The notes: generated by a model from the letters alone, not told the origin. A stretch of DNA of 64,000 nucleotides from Dactylis glomerata (GCA_007115705.1 QXEO01001033.1:496001-560000); one strand, 5' to 3'. Shown: positions 1-12,067, numbered from the stretch's first letter. Made by a program: numbers and translations.

Positions 1-2515
1 TTTCTTTTTGAGTTCTTTTGATCTGGGAATTTTTTGAGAGAGTTGCTACAGTAGTAGATGCTTTAATATGTGGTGTGCTTTGAGTTAAAATCTGAACCAA
101 AAGAGTTGATTTATTATTATGCTTACACTAATGTTGCTAATAGAATTGTTTGAAGTTTTGTATGAAGGAAGTTTTCAAGTGTAGGGAATGGAGAGTGATG
201 AGATGAGATGAAGAATGGACAAAAGCTCAAGAGTGGGGATGCCCATGTCACCCCCAGAAATATCCAAGAAGTACAAGCTTCAAAGCTTGGGGATGCCCCC
301 GAGGCACCCCTTTTTCATCGGCAAAAACCAGGTCTCCTTTCAACACACTATATTTTTATTGCTTCATGCACTATGCGTTTTTCTTGGAGCGTCTTTACTT
401 TAGTTTTCAGTTTTGTTTAGTTTTGTTTGCTGCAATAAATGGTGGGACCCTGACAAATTTCTTTTGGAGAAGTTGCCTTGCTTTTCATTTGCCAAGAACA
501 CTATGTTTTTCACTCTTATCGTTCAACGAGTGTTCTCTTTTTCTGCTACTGCGTTTAGTTTTTGTTTTTTGCCTTGATTTGTGTTCAGATCATCTTATAT
601 CTTTGCATCAAGGTGTATTTTGACCTCTGGTCCATGTTGGTATTCATCAAAAAAATTGTTTCAAAAAGGTTTGAATGGTGTTGGAAAAGAGAAAAAGTTT
701 CATGCAAAAAAGTGGTACAAAAAGGAGCTTGTGTAGACTGCAGCTTAGGCTTTTGCATGTCATGCTTGATGTCGTTTTGATAGTATGCTTAGTGGTTTTG
801 CTATAGCATGACTTGTCGCAAATGAGTGAGATTGCTTAATGAGCCTTTGAAAAAAATCATGCGTTGTTTTTATTATTTGGAAGCATTAATTTGGTTTTCT
901 CCTTGATGCTTTATTTGGGTTGACTTGGCGCATGCTCACAACATGTTATGACTATAAACAAGTCGCCATAAGCCTCTATGATCATTTAGTTTTTGACTTT
1001 TGATGCCATTTTATGCTTCTTTTAATGTTGCTTTGTCGCTATGCATGATTATGGCCGTTATTGCTCTCTTAGTTGGTCGCTCCTAGTCTTTTGCTAGACC
1101 TCATTTTGTACTGAGTATGAGCTCTACTCGTGCATCCAACTCCCAAAAACCAAGTTGTTACAATGAGTCCACCATACATACCTATTAGCAATTTGCTATT
1201 CCAAAGTACATTTGACTTGCTTTTATCTATCCTTCAAATTAAACTCTCTTTTGGTGTTATGCGAAAATTGGTCAGTAAAGCTCTCACAAACCTAATGGCA
1301 CACTTTACTTTTCTCATTCTTAAAATTTTGACATTGTGGCTCTCTTATGTTGAGTTGTTATGCTTGCAAGTTGTAAGTTGGAAATTAGCCCAGCCATGCC
1401 ATCATGGGGCAAGCTTTCAACATTGCACTATCCTTCATTTGAGTTGATATCGTGATCTTTTGTTTATGGATACTCGTGATGTGAAATAAGTTGGGAATCT
1501 TGTGGGATCATGGAGTTTTTATATGTGTTAGGGAAATGCCTAGGCCGCTAATCTAAGCCATGCATAATTCATGGTGGAAATTTATAGCCTGCCCATAGTG
1601 AACATTCGAGGACGCATCTCAAAATAAAAAGCTATACCAATGGTAAATAAAAGAGATGTCGGGGTGTTCATTGTCTGTTTGTCTTGTCATTTTGATGTGG
1701 GCTTGTTCCATGTCATCGGGAAGGAGGTACCCCGTTGGCGTTTCTCGATGATACACATATATTTACAATGACAAGAGCTTGCTTGGGACTCTAAGTCGAG
1801 TAGCATGAGGTTTGGGTATTCGTACTTCATGGGACACGATGTTTTTCAACTTATGATTTGTCAAGCATATGCTTCATAATTATACTCGCATTAACTCTAA
1901 CCATTCAAGATGCCTATGATGGGGGCAATGAGAGCTCAAAGTTAGTAAATACCATAATTTTTGAAGGTTTATAAAACTTACAATCACTGCTTCCCTCTGC
2001 GAAGGGCCTTTCTTTTACTTTTATGTTGAGTCAACACCTTCTACCTTTATGCACCGTCTAAGAGAGCATAGTTGTCATTCTTAGTATAATGTGCATTGTC
2101 CCAAAGTTATCATTGATTGATTCATGATTTTGGTTTCACTTGTTCTTAAATTATTTGTATCTAGTCACCCTCTTAAACTTGAAGGTGTCCTATGCATTTA
2201 TGTTTTGCTATTCCATGAAGGACAAGCTGAAAACCATTTGCTATATTTTTCCATATGATTTGAACACACATTTGACTTTCATTGTTTCATTTTTCATGAT
2301 CTTTTGTTTGTGTTCTTTTTCATGTTATAACATGGTTGCTAAGTTTCTTCTATCAAGATTATATCTTTCATGCCCATGTTTTAAGTTCTTTTGATCCCAG
2401 CACTCAATGCTTACTTAGATGATCAAGATTGTGTTGGTGCATGTCACCTCAAAAAATTATTCTTTGTTATCACTTACCTACTCGAGAACGAGCAGGAGTT
2501 AAGCTTGGGGATGCT
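1..2515 (+). mobile_element. 3' internal non-coding region of a Sabrina-like LTR retrotransposon
   Basis: This stretch has no convincing gene. It matches, block by block, the internal DNA at 24169-26493 and 28347-30837 and, in reverse complement, 13888-16390. Shared marks are an opening with TTTGAGTTCTTTTGAT, a block repeating AAGCTTGGGGATGCC (near 240-300), a block around GTCGCTATGCATGATTATGG (near 1035), and an end of AAGCTTGGGGATGC just before the LTR, which serves as polypurine tract. The body continues left of the window, so the coding part and 5' LTR are not visible. Function as replication scaffold is inferred from position only. Confidence 0.8.
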
Positions 2516-4150
2516 TGATACGTCTCAAACGTATCTATAATTTTTGATGCTCCATGCTTGTTCTTACACCATTTGCTTAGTGTTCTGTTACACTTCGTGG
2601 CGTCTTTATGCATTTTCTGGAACTAACCTATTAACGAGATGCCACAGTGGCAGTTCCCTATTTTCTACTGTTTTTGTGATTTCAGAAAAGTTACACAGGA
2701 AATATTCTCGGAATTGGACGAAACAAAAGCCGAACCTCCTAATATTTACCGAAGCATCCAGAAGACCGAAGAGAATATGGAGGGGGACACGGCCTGGCCA
2801 CAACATAGGTCGGCGCGGCTAGCCCTTGGCTCGCACCCCCTATGGGTGAGGCCGCCCTGGTCCACCTCTGACCCTGCCCCTTCGCCTATAAAGACCCCCC
2901 GACGGGAAAAACCTAAAGAGCCGATCAATTTTCCAGAAACACATTATGATCCGCCGTCGTCGTCGACCCGAGATTGGAAGGGTCCAAAAGCTCTTCCCGG
3001 CACCCTGCCGGAGAGGGGAATCACCACCGAAGGTCTTCTTCATTGCCATGCTTGCCTCTGATGCGATGAGTGAGTAGTCTACCTTGGACTATGGGTCCAT
3101 AGCAGTAGCTAGATGGTTTTCTTCTCCACCATGTGCTTCATGTTTAGATCTCGTGAGCTGCCTTACATGATCGAGATCACCTTTGTGTAGTTCTACATGT
3201 TGTGTTTGTTGGGATCCGATGAATATTGGTGTTATGTTAAGTTGATGTGCTGAATATTATCTTACGTTATCTCTATGTTGTTTATGATCTTGCATGCTCT
3301 CTGTTGTTAGTAGCTATCTTGGCCAAGTAGATACTAGTGACTCGAAGAGGGGGTATTTATGCTCGATAGTTGGTTTCATGCCTCTATTTAATTTGGGGGA
3401 GTGACAGAATCCTCTAAGGTTGGAGATGTGATGTTGCCACTAGGGAGAAAACAACATCCTTGTGTCCAAGGACATTTGTTTTGTTTACATTACACAATTT
3501 GCTTAATGCAATTATCTGTTGTTCACAACTTAATACTTGAGGGGTGTTCGGACGATATCCCCGCGAGTGGATTATTAGTCATAGATGCAGTTGGATGGCG
3601 GTCTATGTATTTTGTTGTAATGCCCAGAGTAAATCTCATAGTGATCCCCATGACATATGCACGTTATCTTTATTCTATCAATTGCCCAACTGTAATTTGT
3701 TTACCCAGCATGTTGTTATTTATCTTATGGAGAGACACCACTAGTGAACTGTGGACCCCGGTCCAATTTCCTTTACATTGCTATTTCTGTTTACTTTTAC
3801 TCGCACTGTTTACTTTCTCGCATACTACTATTATTTTCCACTCGATACGCTCAATCCTTTGTTTACAACAAACCGGTGAGATTGACAACCTCATCGTAAG
3901 TTGGGAGCAAATTTCTTGGTTGTGTTGTGTGCAGGTTCCACGTTGTTGCTGGTGCAAAGCAAAACCATGGACGAGGCGCCTTATAAATTGTCCGGAGCTG
4001 TCGCGAAGCTAGCAGGCATCTCCTTCTGAAGTTGGGCTTTTTCCTACTGGTTTGATAAACCTCGGTTTCTTATTGAGGGAAAGACTTGCTGTTGTGCTCA
4101 TCATACCTTCCTCTTGGGGTTCCCAACTGGGTGGTTATCTACCCGCATCA
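2516..4150 (+). repeat. 3' LTR of Sabrina-like element
   Basis: The LTR opens TGATACGTCTC after the polypurine tract and ends CCCGCATCA. Its 1635 bp match the other LTR copies (21321-22961, 10418-12067, and 12249-13887 on the other strand). It carries a TATA box and the block CTATGGGTCCATAGCAGTAG seen in all copies. The next five bases, ATTAT, should be the target duplication, but the partner lies left of the window. It abuts the gag region of an opposite-strand element, so this element inserted into that one. Confidence 0.88.
2887..2892 (+). promoter_or_regulatory. LTR TATA box
   Basis: TATAAA sits in CGCCTATAAAGACC about 370 bp into the LTR, where a retrotransposon promoter is expected. 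Equivalent boxes are at 10789-10794, 21685-21690 and, on the minus strand, 13522-13527 and 19248-19253. The copy at about 26873 reads TATGAA and looks damaged. Confidence 0.6.
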
Positions 4151-4318
4151 ATTATTAACCTCATAATTTTTAGAATCGGTACCAAAAAGATTTTCAATAT
4201 CAAAAGTAGAGTGCTTTTCCCAATCACGATAACTAACATAGGTAACAGGCATAAGAACATCATCAAGTTCAGATTCATCAAAAATTATAATAGGAGAAAC
4301 ATGCTTAGGGGAAGACAT
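4151..4318 (-). CDS. Partial ORF downstream of gag, cut by LTR insertion
   Basis: On the minus strand an ATG at 4318-4316 opens 56 codons that run without a stop into the inserted LTR at 4150. The peptide starts MSSPKHVSP and is rich in Asp and Glu. It begins about 60 bases after the gag stop at 4378, so it should be the next ORF of the same element. I recognise no catalytic motif. In related Athila-lineage elements acidic segments like this sit in the gag-protease linker, so it may be a displaced part of that polyprotein. Too short to assign. Confidence 0.45.
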
Positions 4319-4377
4319 AGTTTCCTCTCTCCTTTACTCCTCTTCTTCTTCTTCTTACTCTCTTCTTACTCTCTCCT

Positions 4378-5925
4378 TTAGGAGGGAGAGGCTTGAAAGG
4401 GAGAGACAGAAAGAACAGAAGAAGCTTTGGAGGATTCCTCCTCTCTATTAATAAGATGGAAACATATATTAGTCCTGTCATAGCTTGGCAAAACATCATG
4501 TTTTATAACATTTTGTATGTAAATATTTGCGAGGCAATCTTTAACACAATAAAGATGACAACCCTGTAGGATGCTAATATTTTTAAAAGCACTCATATCT
4601 ACCAAAGAAGTTTTTCTAGATAACTCTTCACACCCCGAGAACAAAGTAAGCTCAGCATGCTGATTGGGACTGATCTTGTCATCATAATACAAACTTGCGT
4701 TACTCATTCGATTAGAAGGGTCACTATTATGGCCTGAGCATTGAAAATTAAAATGACCCTTTTCATGGCAAAGTTTAGAAATAAAAGGATAAATCTCACA
4801 AACCTTTTTACCAAGCTCATCTAGAGCCTTATCCCACATTCGGGTTTCTTCATTCCTATGGTGGATATAATAATCTTATTTGATGTGACTCTTTTTACAA
4901 GGTCTAAGTACTCCACAAAAATTAACATGCTTATAAGAAATAGTAATTTTAGAAGTTTGAGCATGTTTATTGCAATCATCAATAACAATATCACTTTCTA
5001 TGCAAGTATCTTTAAAAGGTTCATGATACACATCCCCATTTCCTTTGGGAACATTAATATGGGAAGCAAAGGCTTTAAAATAATCAACCATAATTTGAGG
5101 ATCAAGACCATATTTAGCACTAAGATCTTGAAAATCTGCAGTTTTAGCGAAAGACTTAATGCAATCATACTCATAATTTATACCTGATCCTTTACCTTTG
5201 TCACTATCCCAATCTTCAATATTGCTTTGAATTGTTTCAAAAAGATCCCACTTGGTGTCAACCTCCTTGCTTGTGAAAGACCCATCAAAGCATGCATCTA
5301 GATAGTACTTGTAATATCCTAAAAGCCTTGCATAACAATTATTAATAACAATATTATGGGGAAACTCATGAATAGGACATTTGAGCATTAGTGACTTCAA
5401 TCTTTGCCACGCTTGGGCAATGCTTTCTCCATCATGCAGATAAAAATTATAAATATAATTCATATCTTTATGAACCTCACTAGAAGGATAGAATTTAGAA
5501 TAAAAGAGAGCTACAATTTCCTCCCGGTCAACAGGTCGGCCATCCTTCAACATTTTATAGCATTCCGCAGCTCTGCCCTTCAGTGATAAAGAAAATAGCT
5601 TCCTCTTAACTTTGTTCATTGAAATACTTGCACACTTGAACAACTCGCATAATTCATGTATAAAGAGCAAATGATCACCTGGATGGACAGTTCCATCCCC
5701 TAAATAGCAGTTATTCATAGCACGTTCAACAATTTTCATAGGTATTTTAAAAGGATGAGGATCACAAACATCATTAGAATCATCACATATGGGAGATAGA
5801 ATATCCTCAGAGCAAACTTTCTCCACTAAAGCTAGGGAACTAAAAATATCATGCTTAGCAAAACCAGCTTCCCCAAGCTTAGACCTTTCTATGGCATTAG
5901 CAACAACGGTATTCAAAGCATTCAT
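4378..5925 (-). pseudogene. gag: Retrotransposon gag, one in-frame stop
   Basis: The minus-strand reading frame from ATG 5925 to stop 4378 is open except for one TAA at 4876-4878; both halves are in the same frame. The first part (349 codons) has the retrotransposon gag core: a LFSLSLKGRA block near residue 110, then VALFYSKFYPS near 140, and IAQAWQRLKSLMLKCP near 170, the usual order in Gypsy/Athila gag. The second part has a zinc-knuckle-like CHEKGHFNFQC. Gag packages element RNA in cytoplasmic particles. The stop would separate capsid core from nucleic-acid-binding tail, so I call it broken. No protease, reverse transcriptase or integrase remains. Confidence 0.82.
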
Positions 5926-6143
5926 ACTACAATATTGCTATTAGCATGCGAATAAAGCTCCAAAGGTTTTTAAAACACTTCAAATCTTAACTCAGGAAAA
6001 ATACTATAAAAATCTTTATTTTCCATTAAGCCTAACTAGTGAAAATAAAAGCAAGAAACAAAAAGATATAATTGCAGAATCTAAAGGAAATAACTTCGAG
6101 CACTCACACAAGAGGATGCGAGTACCTTTTACCTCACCTCCCT

Positions 6144-6156
6144 GGCAACGGCGCCA
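6144..6156 (-). other. Primer binding site (tRNA-Asp type)
   Basis: On the minus strand TGGCGCCGTTGCC lies just inside the LTR end. It complements the acceptor end of plant tRNA-Asp, as in Sabrina and WHAM-type elements. The same motif occurs at 22972-22988 (+) and 19074-19089 (-). It marks where minus-strand DNA synthesis starts. Confidence 0.8.
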
Positions 6157-6166
6157 GAAAAGAGCT

Positions 6167-7592
6167 TGATGTCTACGCACGGGTCTGTTCCTGTAGACAG
6201 TGTTGGGCCTCCAAGTGCAGAGGTTTGTAGAGCAGCAGCAAGTTTCCCTTAAGTGGATCACCCAAGGTTTATCGAACTCAGGGAGGACGAGGTCAAAGCT
6301 ATCCCTCTCAAGCAACCCTGCAATTACGATACAGAAAGTCTCTTGTGTCCCCAACACACCCAATACACTTGTCAGATGTATAGGTGCACTAGTTCGGCGA
6401 AGAGATAGTGAAATACAAGTAGTAGTGATGATTATGAGTAGTAAATGTAATATGAAATAAATATCACTGCAAGCAAACATGTAACAAAACTAAATGTAAA
6501 CGGTTTTCAATGCTCGGAAACAAGGCCTAGGGATCATACTTTCACTAGTCGACACTCTCAACAAAATAACATAATTGAACCAATAGATACTAACTTCAAT
6601 ATGCCACTCTAAACTATTCTCCAAAGGATAACAAACACTAATCATGCGTAGGGCTACGAAGCACTCCTCAAAGTTCGCATTTCCCCAAACTAGATTGCCC
6701 CTCACTATCACCATGAGCGCACTAGATGGTTCCAACAAACACCAACAATCATAGAGACACTAGCCAAAGAGACACACATAATGCGCACACTGTCACCTTC
6801 AAATCATGATACAAGGTGTCTCCGGAGATTACAATAATAAAGCACGGGAGTAGCATAATATCTGAATAATAGCATCTATCAATTTAACTAGATACAAAGC
6901 TCACGATCACATAAAGATCACATCATGGGAGAGAGAGATGAACCACATAGCTATCGATAGAGCCCTCAGCCCCGGGGGAGAACTATTCCCTCCTCATCAT
7001 CAGAGGCAGCAACGGCGATGGTGATGGCGGTGAGGTCGATGGAGACGGCGGAGACGGTGATGGAGACTGATGGAGATGGCTATGGGGGCACTTCCCCATC
7101 TCGGTAGGGTGCCAGAACAGAGACTTCTGTCCCCCAAAATTTGTAGGTGGTAGCGGCGAAGCTGCAGGACTTCTTCTCGAAAAACACCGATCGATTTAGG
7201 GTTTTCCGTCGGAAGAGTTTATATAGGTGAACGGGAATCGTCAGAAGTGGACCAGGGCCACCTCACCGTGTGGCGGTGCGGGCCAGGGGGACACGCCACC
7301 CCATGGTGAGCCTGCCCTCTGGCCCCCCTCCGACTCTCGTTCGGTCTTCGTCCTTCGTCCGAGAGAAATAGAAGTTTCGGTCTTTGTTTCGTCCAATTCC
7401 GAGAATATTTCCTGTGTAGCTTTTCCGAAACACAAAACAACAGAAAACAGGGAACTGGCACTGTGGCATCTCGTCAATAGGTTAGTTCCGGAAAATGCAT
7501 AAAAATGCCACAAAGTGTAAACAAAACATGAAACAAATGGTGTAAAACAAGCATGGAGCATCAAAAATTAGAGATACGTTTGAGACGTATCA
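6167..7592 (-). repeat. 5' LTR, WHAM/Sabrina-like, mosaic with the neighbouring family
   Basis: Minus-strand LTR of 1426 bp, opening TGATACGTCTC at 7592 and closing at TAGACATCA (6167). The first ~370 bases (7592-7220) are clearly related to the TGATACG LTR family elsewhere in the window. The rest is unrelated to it and matches my memory of Triticeae LTRs ending TGTCTACGCACG on this strand. So one LTR carries a promoter half shared with another family and a different downstream half. Confidence 0.8.
7218..7225 (-). promoter_or_regulatory. LTR TATA box (minus strand)
   Basis: TATATAAA on the minus strand at the junction between the shared and the private half of the LTR, in the same relative place as TATAAA in the sister LTRs. 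Confidence 0.55.
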
Positions 7593-8500
7593 AGGCGCTA
7601 GATAGGCAGCATCACATGACGATGAAGAAGGTGACAGAGCGTTTTTTTGCAATCAAAGGCGCGGGTAGTGTATCTTTGTACCCAGCTTAATCAAACCTAG
7701 AGGGAGAATTTTTCCTCCGGATCAGACTACTTTGATCGTTTCACTGCCCTAGCTGACGAGATGACTATGGGTGGCAAGATTCAAGATGATGATGATGTTG
7801 CCTCCTATGTTCTTTCCGAGTTAGGTGATGAGTATAACGGATTTGTGGCAGCAATTACAACCATGATTAAGGCTCAGCAGTCTATTAGCCTTCGAGATAT
7901 TTATTCTCAATTCCTCGCATATGAGGCTCGCCTTGAAACTCAAAACCCTATCAGCGACAATTTTGGTGAATCTTCTGTGAATGTCGCAAGTCGCAATCAG
8001 TTCGGCAACAGAGGTGGTCGAGGTGGGCAAGCAAACTATGGAGGCATTGGCCGTGATCAATACAACGACGGAGGTTACAACACCTATGGCAGTCAAGTAG
8101 GTGGTAGCAACAACTATGGCAGCCAGGGTAATTATAATGGCGGCTATCAAGCAAGGGGCGGTTACCAGCAACGCCGTGGTGGCGGTGGTGAATGTACCAA
8201 TGACCGTGGATGTCCTGATATCACCTATCCGGTTTGTGGAAAAATAGGACATCTAGCGTTTTGCTGCTGGCAAAGGTTAAAGAAGAATTTCTGCGGTCCA
8301 GAACGCTCTGTGAATTCCGCTTTAGGTGCATATGGAACAGATCCTATTTGGTACATAGATTCAGGTGCTACTGATCATATTGCAGGCGAGCTAGATAGGT
8401 TGACTATGAGGGAGCAATACAATGGTCAAGAAAAAAATCCATGGGCCTAATGGGAAAGGTATGGATATTCGTCACATTTGTCACTCGTTATATTATACTC
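7593..8500 (+). mobile_element. Copia-type retrotransposon remnant
   Basis: Internal fragment of a Copia element without LTRs. It is bounded on the left by the LTR ending at 7592 and on the right by a truncated PIF/Harbinger element. The right breakpoint lies between about 8475 and 8510; I cannot place it exactly. No pol sequence follows the protease start. Confidence 0.7.
7761..8450 (+). pseudogene. gag: Copia gag and start of protease, truncated
   Basis: The frame from ATG 7761 gives 229 residues. The first ~80 match the UBN2/Copia gag helical domain (VLSELGDEYNGFV, then LRDIYSQFLAYEARL). A Gly/Asn/Tyr-rich stretch follows, then a zinc knuckle whose first Cys is replaced (YPVCGKIGH), then the protease signature WYIDSGATDHI. 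The coding frame continues upstream of this ATG to about 7715, so the ATG is internal. After the protease motif an A-run near 8430 appears to shift the frame and the ORF ends. Damaged zinc knuckle, frameshift and missing pol all say dead fragment. Confidence 0.8.
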
Positions 8501-9745
8501 CCAAACACCTGCAATCGTCCTGACACTTTGCAAACCAAGACTTTTTACCTACTGGCACAACGCATATGACAGTCTTCACAAATGTTGCCCATCTTGGATA
8601 GATGCCATCTGCCAAATAGTATCCTTTGTTGTACTCATGGCCATTGATAACAAAGTTCACCGGAGGAGCATTGCCTTTAACTAGCCAGGAGAACACATTC
8701 GAGTACTACAGTACGTTGATGTCATTGTGAGATCCTACCATGCCGAAGAAAGCATGCCAAATGCATAGATCCTGGTCAACCACAACCTCTAGTACCACAC
8801 TGCAACCTCCTTTGTGACCTTTGTACATACCCTACCAAGCAAACAGACAGTTCTTCCATTTCCAATGCATGCAATCGATGCTACCAAGCATCCCAGGAAA
8901 TCCGCGCTCTGCATTCTGGGCCAAAATGCAAGCAGTGTCTTCTTCATTAGGTGTTCTCAGGTAATCTGATCTGAACATTGACACCACCACCCTGCAGAAT
9001 CTAGACATGCACTCCATGGCCATAGACTCAGCCATGTGTATGTAATCATCCTGTGAATCACCAAGAGCTCCATATGCAAGCATCCGCAAAGTAGCAGTGC
9101 ACTTCTGAATGAGGAAAAAAACCAACCATACCAGTGCAATCCTTCTTGCATATGAAGTAGTTGTCGAAATGCCAAACAGCATAGACAATGTCGAGGAAGA
9201 GATTCTGGCTCATCCAAAAATGGTGCCAAAATACCACCTCACCATGCAATGGGTCGTCAGCGAAGTAGTCGGCGTAGAGAATGCAGTAGCCTTCCAACCT
9301 CTACCTCTGCTTTCTCTTGCGGTGTCCAAGCGCCGACCCTCTGCGGTGCGGCTTGGTATCAGTGCGGGTGTACAACGCCATTAGACACGACAACATCATC
9401 AAGTGCTCCTTGTCATCAGCGACGGCGATCTCGACTTCCTCCTCCATCATAGCGGTGAACATAGTCTCGTTGTCGAAGTCCATGAGCTCGTCCATGGCCT
9501 TGGCAATACGCCGAACACCTCCTGGGAAGGTCGAGGTGGGTGGCATTGCGGAAAATCCCGGTGAGATGGTGGAACACCTCAAAAAGGTGGCGGGCGGGGC
9601 GATATGCCATGCTAGTGCGGCGATTTGGTGGAAGAAACATGTTCCGCCAGGGAATTGTGTGGCAAGGTGGCACGGCGCGTGGTGGTGATCTAGTGGGAGG
9701 TGGGTGAGATGCGATGACCGATTTGGGGGAAAATGCTAGTCTCAC
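8493..9745 (-). pseudogene. PIF/Harbinger transposase, frameshifted
   Basis: Transposase pieces lie in several minus-strand frames. From the N-terminal side: 9582-9301 (acidic, MDELMDFDNE), 9297-9058 (LYADYFADDPLHGEV), 9188-8832 (IQKCTATLRMLAYG, then GFPGMLGSIDCMHWKWKNC), and 8696-8493 (INGHEYNKGYYLADGIYP). The Asp in GSIDCMHW and the YYLADGIYP block are hallmarks of the DDE_Tnp_4 nuclease domain, which cuts and joins transposon ends in the nucleus. The third catalytic residue region is missing or rearranged at the left break. Frame changes near 9180 and 9300 and an internal stop around 8700 make it non-functional. Its partner Myb-like protein is not seen. Confidence 0.82.
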
Positions 9746-9959
9746 CGATAGGGATGGCTCGCGGCGTTTATGGGTGTAGCCGGCACCCCAGCTTGCCCCC
9801 CTCCCCTGTGTGCTGGGTTTCGACCGGGTGTGTCAGACAAAGAAAACACCCTGCGCCGAATGAAAACTTAGTTTGGGGGCACGGCTAGGCGGGATTTTAG
9901 GCGCCGATGCCCCCAAATGGCGTTTGGGAGGCCTTTGGGGGGAGCGAGTGGAGATGCTC
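8500..9959 (-). mobile_element. PIF/Harbinger DNA transposon, 3' end lost
   Basis: The right edge shows a PIF/Harbinger terminus: on the minus strand GAGCATCTCCACTCG ends at 9959, followed by the 3-bp target TTA (9960-9962). The element reads leftward with a degraded transposase and stops abruptly near 8500 in Copia sequence, without a second inverted repeat. The target duplication cannot be confirmed. The right flank is the 3' part of the LINE. Confidence 0.75.
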
Positions 9960-10417
9960 TTAAAAGGCTTGATATGTATTCACGTTTGTGTGTCTCAACG
10001 CATGTCCAACTGATCCATGACATGATTGTTTTTTTTGTGATCAAATTGATTTTACTATCACTCTAGAGTGGTACAATCGTTCTCAAGAATGTTTAGAAGA
10101 AATTGTGGTTTATAATTGACCCACAAACATCTCCTCCTTTCAGCACTAGCCCTATTAGCACATAGATGAGCTGCAACATTGGCATCTCTAAAAATATGAG
10201 AAAAACTGCAACTAGTGAAGAAAGCACTAAGCTCTTCAATTTCCTAAGTTATGCTAGCAATTTCTGATCTGCCAACCTTAGCGTCGTTCACTAAGTTAAT
10301 CACTCCTTGAGCATCAAATTCAAAAGCAACCTGATTGTAACCCTTCTCTAAAGCGAATTGTACCCCCTCGCGAAGTGCCAATGCTTCCATTGCCAACGAA
10401 CTTGCAGTGTGAGGGTA
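9960..10417 (-). mobile_element. LINE fragment 3: RNase H C-terminal part and 3' end
   Basis: Minus-strand translation gives LAMEALALREGVQFALEKGY followed by FEFDAQGVINLVND. This is the second half of the plant LINE-type RNase H domain (RVT_3), with the catalytic Glu in MEALAL and Asp in FEFDAQ. The fragment meets the solo LTR at 10417. The 3' untranslated end runs into the PIF/Harbinger terminus at 9960; no poly-A tail remains. Confidence 0.78.
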
Positions 10418-12067
10418 TGATACGTCTCAAACGTATCTATAATTTTTGATGCTCCACGCTTGTTTTTACACCATTTGCTTAGTGTTTTGTTACACTTCGT
10501 GGCATTTTTATGCATTTTCCGGAACTAACCTATTAACAAGATGCCATAGTGCCAGTTCCCTGTTTTCTGCTATTTTTGTGTTTCAGAAAAGTTACACAGG
10601 AAATATTCTCGAAATTGGACGAAACAAAAGCCAAACCTCCTATTATTTAACGAAGCTTCCAGAATACCGAAGAGGAGACGGAGGGGGGCCACGTGCCAGC
10701 CACATAGTAGGGCAGCGCGGCCAGCCCCTGGCCCGCACCCCCTATGTGTGAGGCCGCCCTGGTCCACCTCTGATGCTGCCCCTTCGCCTATAAAGACCCC
10801 CCGACGGGAAAAACCTAAGAACCCGATCAATTTTCCAGAAACACATCGCGATCCAGCGCCGTCGTCCACCCGAGATCGGGAGGGTCCAGAAGCTCTTCCC
10901 GGCACCCTGCTGAAGAGGGGAATTGCCACCGGAGGTCTTCTTCATTGCCATGCTTGCCTCCAGCGTGATGAGTGAGTCATCTACCTTGGACTATGGGTCC
11001 ATAGCAGTAGCTAGATGGTTGTCTTCTCCACCATATGCTTCATGTTTAGATCTCGTGAGCTGCCTTACATGATCGAGATCACCGTTATGTAATTCTATAT
11101 GTTGTGTTTGTTGGGATCCAATGAATATTGGTGTTATGATTAAGTTGATGTGCAGAATATTATCTTATGTTATTTCTATGTTGTTTATAATCTTGCATGC
11201 TCTCCATTGTTAGTAGCTATCTTGGCCAAGTAGATACTAGTGACTCCAAGAGGGGGTATTTATGCTCGATAGTTGGGTTCATGCCTCCATTTAATCTGGG
11301 GGAGTGACAGAAAGCTCTAAGGTTGTAGATGTGCTATTTCCACTAGGGAGAAAACAACATTCTTGTGTCTAAGGACATTCGCTTTGTTTACATTACACAC
11401 TTTGCTTAATGCAGTTATCTGTTGTTTGCAACTTAATACTCGAGGGGTGTTCGGACGATATCACCACGAGTGGATTATTAGTCATAGATGTAGTTGGATG
11501 GCGGTCTATGTATTTTGTTGTAATGCCCAGAGTAAATTTTATAGTGATCCTCTTGACATACGCATGTTATCTTTATTTTATCAATTGCCCAACTGTAATT
11601 TGTTTATCCAGCATGTCGTTATTTATCTTATGGAGAGACACCACTAGTGAACTATGGACCCCGGTCCAATTTCCTGTACATTGCTATCACCTGTTTACTT
11701 TACTCGCACTGTTTACTTTCTTGCATACTACTATTGCTTTCCACTTGATACGCTTATTCCTTTGTTTACAGCAAACCGGTGAGATTGACAACCTCATCGT
11801 AAGTTGGGAGCAAAGTTCTTGGTTGTGTTGTATGCAGGTTCCGCATTGCTACTAGTTGAAGACGCGCTAACAAGTATCGTTAACGGCGCCCTTGTTGGAG
11901 TGTCACTAAGCTAGCAAGCATCACCTTCTGGAGTTTGGCTTTTTCCTATTGGATGATTAAACCTTGGTTTTTTACTGAGGGAAAATTTGCTGATGTACTC
12001 ATCATACCTTCCTCTTGGGGTTCCCAACTGGATGGTGATTTACATCAACATCGTGCCGCAACAAGCA
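10418..12067 (+). repeat. Solo LTR of Sabrina-like element, target duplication GGGTA
   Basis: A full LTR of 1650 bp opens TGATACGTCTC and ends ACAAGCA. It is flanked on both sides by GGGTA (10413-10417 and 12068-12072). There is no primer site or internal DNA on either side, and both flanks read as the same LINE RNase H domain. This is the product of recombination between the two LTRs of a former element. A TATA box lies at 10789-10794. Confidence 0.93.

Larger units (their letters stand above)
4151..7592 (-). mobile_element. WHAM/Sabrina-like LTR element, 5' LTR plus gag, 3' half lost
   Basis: Read on the minus strand the order is 5' LTR (7592-6167), primer site (6156-6144), gag (5925-4378), then the start of a second ORF that is cut at 4151 by the Sabrina-like LTR. 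The LTR end and primer site beside gag fix the orientation. The five bases outside the LTR (AGGCG, 7593-7597) cannot be paired because the 3' end is missing. I attribute it to the Athila lineage from the gag layout and primer type; the family name is from memory. Confidence 0.78.

Noticed and set aside
208..780. Several overlapping ORFs of 60-105 codons
   Set aside because: They lie in conserved non-coding DNA of the retrotransposon, overlap one another in different frames, and the frames are not maintained in the other copies.
3401..4012. A 203-codon ORF in the LTR as a real gene
   Set aside because: It has no ATG at the start (opens with GTG), lies in LTR DNA, and differences from the copy at 22201-22812 are largely residue-changing. 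Kept only as a low-interest observation.
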